From Chloroflexota bacterium (GTDB lineage: Bacteria > Chloroflexota > Dehalococcoidia > SM23-28-2 > RBG-16-64-32): 7,580 nucleotides of DNA. The notes below the pieces were generated by a model that was not told the DNA's origin, did no database searches, and worked only from the letters and a program-made list of their open reading frames with translations. The stretch spans positions 1 to 7,580 of the forward strand of contig VBJT01000008.1 of the NCBI GenBank assembly GCA_005880075.1, given 5' to 3'. The translations under genes and the position numbers were made by a program. Below are positions 1-3,522 of this stretch, piece by piece (the first letter of the stretch is position 1; every line of letters begins with the position of its first letter).

Positions 1-218
1 TGCGAGCTAGTAGAGGAGCTGTCGATGGCGCCTACCGTCATCGTATTAGTGGTGTCGTTGTAGGTGGTGCCGGTGGTAACCATATCGAGCGAGATCGTTG
101 GGTTCTGGACGGCACTAGACATGAAGGTCGTAAACGAAAACCAAGCAACAAATGCAGTCGCCAGCGCCAGCAGTAGAAGAAGACGAACCCGCGCTGGGCG
201 CAGATGATTCCGGTTCAT
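1..218 (-). CDS. Secreted protein, N-terminal part (runs off left edge)
   Basis: This leftward frame starts at an ATG at 218 and stays open to the edge. GGGAG lies seven bases upstream (226-230), which supports the start. The N-terminus has basic residues (MNRNHLRPARVR), then a hydrophobic stretch (LLLLLALATAFVAWF), so it reads as a signal peptide or membrane anchor. The mature part contains AVQNPTISLDMVTTG and then TNTMTVGAID. The same motifs occur in the forward gene at 1478-2637 (AVQSPTVSLDMVTTG, TNIMSVGTIE), so the two are paralogues. By analogy with that paralogue the missing part may carry calcium-binding repeats or a dockerin, which is inference. No enzymatic function can be assigned. 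The protein is probably exported and works outside the cell. Confidence 0.8.
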   Translation of the reverse strand, partial: MNRNHLRPARVRLLLLLALATAFVAWFSFTTFMSSAVQNPTISLDMVTTGTTYNDTTNTMTVGAIDSSSTSS

Positions 219-246
219 GCTGCAGCTCCCTTACTGGCTGTCGGAA

Positions 247-274
247 AGTCTACACCTCGCTGCTGTTAAGTCAA
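247..274 (-). promoter_or_regulatory. Promoter of the leftward secreted-protein gene
   Basis: On the minus strand TTGACT (269-274) is followed after 16 bases by TAGACT (247-252). These match the sigma-70 consensus at five and four of six positions. Transcription would start near 240, giving a leader of about 20 bases that contains the GGGAG ribosome site. The position relative to the gene at 218 supports the call. Confidence 0.55.
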
Positions 275-287
275 GCTGCTCGCAGCT
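274..287. promoter_or_regulatory. Perfect palindrome next to the -35, possible operator
   Basis: AGCTGC-TC-GCAGCT is a perfect 6+6 inverted repeat that touches the upstream edge of the -35 box at 269-274. TTAAGT occurs on each side (266-271 and 293-298). The placement fits a binding site for a regulator of the leftward gene. No regulator is encoded in the window, so this role is inference. Confidence 0.3.
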
Positions 288-342
288 CATCATTAAGTGG
301 TTTAACGGGAAATGGTTCAGCGGGGCTGATTGGGCTTGACTC

Positions 343-475
343 CTAGCCCGGAACTTCAGGCCGGCGCTTCGCTGTCGATGTCCCCGACGTCCTTCGAGAC
401 GCCCGCCTGCGGCGAACTCCTCGGGATGAGCGGGGGCAGGCCGGTGTGGTCGAGGTTCCGGCGGGCGCGGCGTGC
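343..475 (-). pseudogene. DinB-family 3' end relic, interrupted by a hairpin insertion
   Basis: Read leftward, this stretch encodes NLDHTGLP, then a foreign segment (PLIPRSSPQAGVSKD), then VGDIDSEAPA and a stop. The larger DinB copy at 2634-3083 has NLGHTGLP-DF-VGDIDSEAP at the same place. The relic therefore carries 13 extra codons, in frame. A small deletion after EAP shifts the frame to an early TGA, yet the ancestral stop is still visible as CTAGCC near 343. Upstream of NLDH the similarity fades around 475-490, where the iron-trafficking gene begins. No start or N-terminal part remains, so it is not functional. Confidence 0.7.
390..433. repeat. Short hairpin repeat, copy 1 (inside the DinB relic)
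   Basis: This 44-base segment replaces five bases of the related DinB sequence, a net gain of 39. It begins TCCTTCGAGACG and ends ACTCCTCGGGATGAGCGG. The bases GTCCT-tc-GAG at its left edge can pair with CTC-GGGAT near its right edge, using G-T wobbles. The same arrangement occurs at 3113-3180 and 3318-3353. Confidence 0.6.
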
Positions 476-481
476 GATAAT
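473..481 (+). promoter_or_regulatory. Extended -10 promoter, likely leaderless transcript
   Basis: TGCGATAAT (473-481) matches the extended -10 form TGnTATAAT except at one base, and lies nine bases before the ATG at 491. The transcript would start at or within a few bases of the start codon. No purine-rich ribosome site precedes the ATG, which fits a leaderless mRNA. No convincing -35 is visible. Confidence 0.4.
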
Positions 482-490
482 GGCGCCGCC

Positions 491-742
491 ATGGCCACGA
501 CGGTAGTGTGTTCCCGATGCGGTGAGGAGAAGCCCGCTCTCGACGCTGCACCCATGGGTGGAGCGATGGGGCAGCGGATCCTCGAGCACGTCTGCGCGGA
601 GTGCTTGTCGGAGTGGCGGGAGGCTTCGGCGCGGGTGATCAACCACTACGGGCTCGTGCTGGGGAACCCGGAGCACCGGACGCAGTTGAGGGTGGCGATG
701 CTGGAGTTCTTAGGGCTCGACGAGGACGACGAGGAGCGCTAG
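491..742 (+). CDS. Fe(2+)-trafficking / oxidative damage protection protein (YggX-like)
   Basis: This 83-residue protein resembles the YggX family (Pfam Iron_traffic), small cytoplasmic proteins linked to iron handling and protection of Fe-S clusters from oxidation. The visible family pattern is MGQRI (residues 26-30), followed by a Trp, INHYGLVLGNPEHR (50-63) and a final L-x3-M-x-x-FL segment. These align with ELGKRIY, INE..L...N.EHR and M..FLF as I recall them in E. coli YggX. The length is close to the usual 80-90 residues. It has two cysteine pairs, C7-x2-C10 and C35-x2-C38, suggesting a bound metal, probably zinc or iron. The tail is acidic (DEDDEE). The ATG at 491 is preferred over an in-frame GTG at 446, which lies in the DinB relic. 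Its stop overlaps the convergent DinB tail. Confidence 0.82.
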   Translation: MATTVVCSRCGEEKPALDAAPMGGAMGQRILEHVCAECLSEWREASARVINHYGLVLGNPEHRTQLRVAMLEFLGLDEDDEER

Positions 743-787
743 CCCGCAGCTTCCGCGCGGTACGGCGCTTCGCCGGCGATGGCCCGC
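739..787 (-). pseudogene. DinB-family C-terminal tail relic, second copy
   Basis: Read leftward, the last codons give IAGEAPYRAEAAG and a TAG. The larger DinB copy ends DIDSEAPYRAEAAG followed by TAG, so the last ten residues are identical. Similarity stops upstream near 787, so only about 16 codons remain. The stop CTA (739-741) overlaps the TAG of the forward iron-trafficking gene within one CTAG palindrome. The same overlap occurs at 2634-2637 between the dockerin gene and the larger DinB copy. Confidence 0.6.
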
Positions 788-795
788 CTTGACGA

Positions 796-831
796 GCGCC
801 TCGTTTATATTCCAATCCCAATCAGCGCCTC
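796..831. repeat. Degenerate 29-bp repeat, locus 1
   Basis: GCGCCTC occurs at 796-802 and again at 825-831, 29 bases apart. The segment between reads GTTTATATTCCAATCCCAATCA. A closely related unit is found at 1415-1441. Only one full unit and the start of a second remain here. Confidence 0.45.
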
Positions 832-930
832 ATGAGTGCGGCTGCTTTGAGGTCAATTTTGTTCCTCCTTTCAGGGTTAAGATGGGCCGAAAGACGTCCC
901 CGCGCCAAAATTACTAAATCCCAGCCTTAG
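832..930. other. Gene-free stretch with an orphan minus-strand ribosome site
   Basis: No gene is seen here. On the minus strand a strong AGGAGG (864-869) is followed by aacaaa and then ATTGACCTCAAAGC, with no ATG, GTG or properly open frame. From the ATT the frame gives only 11 codons (IDLKAAALMRR) before a stop. It may be the start of a decayed leftward gene, possibly the N-terminus of the DinB relic whose tail lies at 739-787. That link is only a guess. Confidence 0.25.
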
Positions 931-944
931 TTGACCAATAAGCA

Positions 945-972
945 TTGACATACCCCGCCAAAATCGTAAATC
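945..972 (+). promoter_or_regulatory. Candidate promoter of the 64-residue protein gene
   Basis: TTGACA (945-950) is a perfect -35. It is followed after 16 bases by a weak -10, TAAATC (967-972). A second TTGAC lies at 931-935, 14 bases upstream, which may be a repeat for a regulator or chance. The predicted start near 979 leaves a very short leader containing GGAGGGG. Confidence 0.4.
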
Positions 973-990
973 TCGGTTTGGAGGGGCGAC

Positions 991-1185
991 ATGAGTATGG
1001 ACACCAACCAAACCGCCGGTCGGGACGAATCGGAAGTTCCTTCTCTCGAAGACCAATTGGCGACAGCCAAGTCCACGATTGCTGACCTACGGCAAGCGCT
1101 CGCCCCCGTTTCCCCCCGCGAACGCGAAGCCATCGAGGCGCGTTTGGATAGTCTTAAGCGTCCAAAGGGCGGCGGTTCTGAGTAG
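991..1185 (+). CDS. Small hydrophilic protein of unknown function
   Basis: This 64-residue protein is supported by a strong ribosome site, GGAGGGG (980-986), just before the ATG. I do not recognise a family. The N-terminus is polar and probably disordered (residues 1-16). Residues 18-39 (SLEDQLATAKSTIADLRQAL) look like an amphipathic helix. A Pro/Ser turn (APVSP) follows, and then a second helix, REREAIEARLDSLKR. The end is a flexible KGGGSE. A helical hairpin or short coiled coil that dimerises is plausible. There is no signal peptide or membrane segment, so it is probably cytoplasmic. It has its own promoter-like sequence and appears monocistronic, with a stable hairpin 86 bases after the stop. 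Confidence 0.6.
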   Translation: MSMDTNQTAGRDESEVPSLEDQLATAKSTIADLRQALAPVSPREREAIEARLDSLKRPKGGGSE

Positions 1186-1270
1186 CTCGATGTTCAGCGC
1201 CGCCCACTAGAAATCAAATCCCCATGGCGACCCGCTGGGGCCAGCCCCCATGCTAGCGTGGAGCACGGGT

Positions 1271-1299
1271 CGGTCGAGAGACCGGCCCTCTCTCGACCG
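1271..1299. terminator. Perfect 11-bp stem hairpin, possible terminator
   Basis: CGGTCGAGAGA (1271-1281) and TCTCTCGACCG (1289-1299) pair perfectly around a 7-base loop, CCGGCCC. No T-run follows, so it is not a classical intrinsic terminator. The right arm belongs to a tandem duplication: GACCGGCCCTCT occurs at 1280-1291 and 1295-1306. The position downstream of the 64-residue gene fits a role in termination or RNA stability. Apart from this hairpin, 1186-1414 shows nothing I recognise. Confidence 0.35.
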
Positions 1300-1414
1300 G
1301 CCCTCTTCTCTCGCTGTTGATGGCAGCCAACCGCTATAACGACGGCGGAAAAGGATCGCTTGAATTCTGCCCCAGACCGGATTCTGGATGGGCCCTGTCA
1401 TCCAACCTTTAACG

Positions 1415-1471
1415 GCGCCTCGTTTATCTCCATCCCCATCACGCCCTATTGACATTCCAATCCCGCCCGCC
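1415..1471. repeat. Degenerate 27-29-bp repeat, locus 2
   Basis: The unit at 1415-1441 (GCGCCTCGTTTATCTCCATC, then CCCATCA) matches the one at 796-824 with two bases missing and few changes. The next 30 bases (1442-1471) contain a more diverged copy that keeps ATTCCAATCCC. It lies just upstream of the dockerin gene. A TTGACA at 1449-1454 falls in the second copy and may serve as a promoter -35. Confidence 0.45.
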
Positions 1472-1477
1472 GTTAAC

Positions 1478-1830
1478 ATGAGGAGAGCCGCGCCCGCCAC
1501 GGCCCGGCCGACACGACTGGGGGCAAAGAATTACACGACACTCGCGTACCCTGCTGCTTGGCGCTGCCGCTTCGCTCTCCGCTCTTATCGCCGGCGCGCT
1601 GGTCCTCGCCGCAGCCGACCGGTCGGGCGCCGTCCAGAGCCCCACGGTCAGCCTGGATATGGTTACGACCGGCAATACGTACGATTACACCACCAACATC
1701 ATGTCCGTCGGCACCATAGAAGCCTGCTTCACGACCGACCCGCCCGGCAACGCCAGCACTCACTCGCATTTTGTCCAACTCATCATCGAGAATGTCGAAG
1801 ACTTGATTGGCTGGTCGGCTCTTTCTCGAC
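1478..1830 (+). pseudogene. Secreted dockerin protein, N-terminal part, frameshifted
   Basis: The only ATG near the front (1478, MRRAAPATARPTRLGAK) is in a different frame from the signal peptide, which reads RTLLLGAAASLSALIAGALV (about 1545-1604). The mature start AVQSPTVSLDMVTTGNTY and the following TTNIMSVGTIE match the leftward gene at the left edge. This frame continues to about HFVQLIIENVEDLIGW near 1815. The conserved sequence then moves to another frame, which carries the rest of the protein to 2637. Two shifts in the same sense are therefore needed, one near 1500-1550 and one near 1807-1830. An ATT at 1530 preceded by GGGGG is an unlikely alternative start. Decay or sequencing errors are both possible. 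Confidence 0.65.
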
Positions 1831-2637
1831 CTGAACAGGGAGCAATTCGTCGGCTTCCCGAACCTGCCCACAGAAGGGTCGTCCGGGCACCGAGGCGTGG
1901 CTACCTCATCGTCGATACCAGCAGCGCCGCCGGACAATACAAACACGCCGCAAACGGCTTCCGCCGGGGCCTCCTACCTCGGACCGCAGAATATTCCCAT
2001 CTCGCCCGACACTCCGCACACGCCTACACCGGGCGACGATTCATATCAAGCCGCGACCGGAGGCGTTCTCGCGGTCATGCAACTTCAGGTCGTGGGCAAC
2101 GAGCAGGGCCATCAGCTCTTCATGAACCTCGACGACGGCAGTCCAAATTCTCCGGGCAGCAGCTTTTCCTACTTCAACGGCGCCGGCCTCGTGGACGTGC
2201 CTCTCGCGTCGGGCGCGCTCGGCGACGGCTTCCACGGGGAGGGCATAGCCTGCAGCCCGCAGGACTGCACGACCCTGGAGTGCCCGGCTGCCACGCCAAC
2301 GCCTGTCGACGCAGACGGCGACGGCGTACCGAACGCTAACGACAACTGCCCGGCCTGGCCGAACCCCTCTCAGAACCTGCCGCCGTGGCCCGTCGGACAG
2401 GATGACGCTGACTGCGACGGCTTCAACCTCCACTGTGGCGCGAACGCCTGGCCGGCCGACATCAACAACGATACGTTCTCCGATATCTCGGACGTTTCGG
2501 CACTTACCGGCGTTTTCGGAAGCGCTGTCCCGCCGGCGCCCGCGCGCTACAACATCGCACCCGATCCGCCGGACGGGTTCGTCGATATTAGCGACGTCGC
2601 GCGAATGGTGGCCTTCTTCGGCCGGGGCTGCAGCTAG
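1807..2637 (+). CDS. Secreted protein with thrombospondin-3 and dockerin repeats, C-terminal part
   Basis: This 276-residue open frame is the continuation of the secreted protein beginning at 1478; its TTG start is only where the frame opens, not a likely natural start. Residues 1-160 form a Gly/Asp/Asn-rich region with SPDTPHTPTPGDDSY, GGVLAVMQLQVVGNE, LFMNLDDGSPNSPGS and GALGDGFHGEG, ending in two cysteines (TTLECP). A short TPTP linker follows. Residues 168-181, DADGDGVPNANDNCP, form a thrombospondin type 3 calcium repeat. Residues 217-272 form a dockerin-like pair: ADINNDTFSDISDVSALTGV and the second loop DPPDGFVDISDVARMVAFFG. Dockerins bind calcium and dock to cohesins, so it is probably extracellular; no cohesin is seen here. 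The TAG stop overlaps the stop of the convergent DinB gene. Confidence 0.72.
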   Translation: MAGRLFLDLNREQFVGFPNLPTEGSSGHRGVATSSSIPAAPPDNTNTPQTASAGASYLGPQNIPISPDTPHTPTPGDDSYQAATGGVLAVMQLQVVGNEQGHQLFMNLDDGSPNSPGSSFSYFNGAGLVDVPLASGALGDGFHGEGIACSPQDCTTLECPAATPTPVDADGDGVPNANDNCPAWPNPSQNLPPWPVGQDDADCDGFNLHCGANAWPADINNDTFSDISDVSALTGVFGSAVPPAPARYNIAPDPPDGFVDISDVARMVAFFGRGCS

Positions 2638-3083
2638 CCGGCGGCTTCTGCGCGGTAGGGCGCTTCGCTGTCGATGTCCCCAACGAAGTCGGGCAAGCCG
2701 GTGTGGCCGAGGTTCTGGCGGATCGCGGCGTTCTCGCCGATGTGGCACCAGTAGTGGTAGATCATCCGCTGGAGCAGCGAGCCCCAGATGTACTGGCTCG
2801 GCTTGCCGTCGACCGTGACGTTAGACTCGAGCATCTCCGTCGTCGCGGCGTCGAGCCAGGGGTCGGCCGCCTCCGTGATCTCCCGCCAGGCTTCCCAGAC
2901 CTCGCTCAGTAACGGCGTGCTGGCGGGGCCGCCGGAGGCGAAGCCCTCGTTGACGTCGGGCCGCGGCATCTGGTCCTGGGCGCGCTGCAGCCAGTAGCGC
3001 TGCTCCTGCCAGGCGAGGTGGCCGACGTTCCAGGCGATGCAGTTCATCGGGTCATGGTGAGGGGATTGTAGCGGGTCTGGGCG
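2634..3083 (-). pseudogene. DinB-family protein lacking its N-terminus
   Basis: Read leftward, this encodes RPDPLQSPHHDP and then MNCIAWNVGHLAWQEQRYWL, PASTPLLSEVWEAWREIT, YHYWCHIGENAAIRQNLGHT and the tail GDIDSEAPYRAEAAG. These are features of DinB-like four-helix-bundle proteins, putative metal-dependent enzymes whose metal is held by three histidines. Counting from the ATG at 3047, those would be H10, H98 and H102. Family members usually have about 40 more N-terminal residues forming the first helix. Here the upstream frame stays open but reads as junk into a hairpin repeat at 3113-3180, so the front seems lost near 3083-3100. A 137-residue product from 3047 is possible but would lack helix 1. 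It is convergent with the dockerin gene, with stops overlapping. Confidence 0.7.
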
Positions 3084-3112
3084 GAAGGAGAAAGGACGGG
3101 TATGGTGGCCCC

Positions 3113-3180
3113 GCTCGGTCCTTCGAGACGCCGCCACGCCCACCCCAACCGCCTCCCGGCTCCTCAGGACGAACGGAAGG
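3113..3180. repeat. Short hairpin repeat, copy 2
   Basis: GCTCGGTCCTTCGAGACG at the left and GGCTCCTCAGGACGAACGG at the right bound this copy. GTCCT-tc-GAG pairs with CTC-AGGAC across a 35-40-base C-rich loop. It lies about 30 bases from the point where the DinB gene loses its N-terminus. Similar motifs are widespread in GC-rich bacterial genomes, to my recollection. Confidence 0.55.
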
Positions 3181-3267
3181 AGACGCCATAAGTCACCGAT
3201 GCGCCCGGCCGTCTGCCCCACACCGGATCCTTCGCGGAGTAGGGGAGATTTAGCGTACGGAAGGTGG

Positions 3268-3286
3268 TCATCGCTCAGGATGACGT
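3268..3286. repeat. Partial hairpin repeat, copy 4
   Basis: GTCAT-cgctcagg-ATGAC forms a five-pair stem and contains CTCAGGATGAC, the right half of the hairpin family seen at 390, 3113 and 3318. The left half is missing or unrecognisable. A GGATCCTTCGCGG near 3226-3238 may be another fragment. Confidence 0.35.
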
Positions 3287-3317
3287 GAGGTCTCGCTGTT
3301 GCATGTGTGGTCGCCGC

Positions 3318-3353
3318 GCTCGGTCCTACGAGCGCCTCAGGACGAGCGGAAGG
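3318..3353. repeat. Short hairpin repeat, copy 3 (minimal form)
   Basis: GCTCGGTCCTACGAGCGCC followed by TCAGGACGAGCGGAAGG is the shortest copy. GTCCT (3323-3327) and AGGAC (3339-3343) pair, and GAG pairs with CTC around a CGC loop. Both ends match copy 2 (GCTCGGTCCT at the left, CAGGACGA.CGGAAGG at the right), so only the middle of copy 2 differs. Nothing coding is seen from 3100 to 3470 apart from these repeats and the array at 3364-3457. Confidence 0.55.
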
Positions 3354-3363
3354 AAGCGCGTTT

Positions 3364-3457
3364 CGTAACTCGCACGTCGTACCTCGTACTTCGTGCACCT
3401 CGTCCCTCGCATCTTCTTACTTGTTACCTCTTACTTCTTACTTCTTACCTCTTACCT
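3364..3457. repeat. Degenerate 7-bp tandem array, 13 units
   Basis: The tract divides into thirteen consecutive units of mostly seven bases. The first part is of the form CGTACYT (CGTAACT, CGCACGT, CGTACCT, CGTACTT and so on). The second part is CTTACYT (CTTACTT twice, then CTTACCT twice). Two units are longer, at nine and eight bases. It ends 66 bases before the GTG start of the LysM protein gene. No frame is conserved, so it is not coding. Confidence 0.75.
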
Positions 3458-3522
3458 CTAGCCGCCTTCCTCGATTACCATAAGCGCAACCGTCCCAGAA
3501 CCAGTGGAGGTGGTGACGAGGG

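Noticed and set aside
152..346. 64-residue forward frame at the left
   Set aside because: It overlaps the leftward secreted-protein gene and its promoter, has no ribosome site or domain, and ends only because of the CTAG at the DinB tail.
446..490. Upstream GTG start for the iron-trafficking protein
   Set aside because: It lies within the DinB relic, and its 15 added residues match nothing in the family. The ATG at 491 places C7 at the same position as in E. coli YggX.
1207..1500. 97-residue minus-strand frame
   Set aside because: It crosses the hairpin and the 27-29-bp repeats, and neither start nor composition suggests a gene.
1388..1834. 148-residue forward frame over the dockerin N-terminus
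   Set aside because: Its product is rich in Arg and His with no signal peptide or domain. The overlapping frame encodes the sequence shared with the left-edge paralogue.
2041..2748. Long minus-strand frame opposite the dockerin gene
   Set aside because: Arg/Val-rich shadow of the plus-strand gene, with no domain. The plus frame has clear calcium-binding loops.
3364..3457. CRISPR-like array
   Set aside because: The units are only seven bases, with no unique spacers between them.
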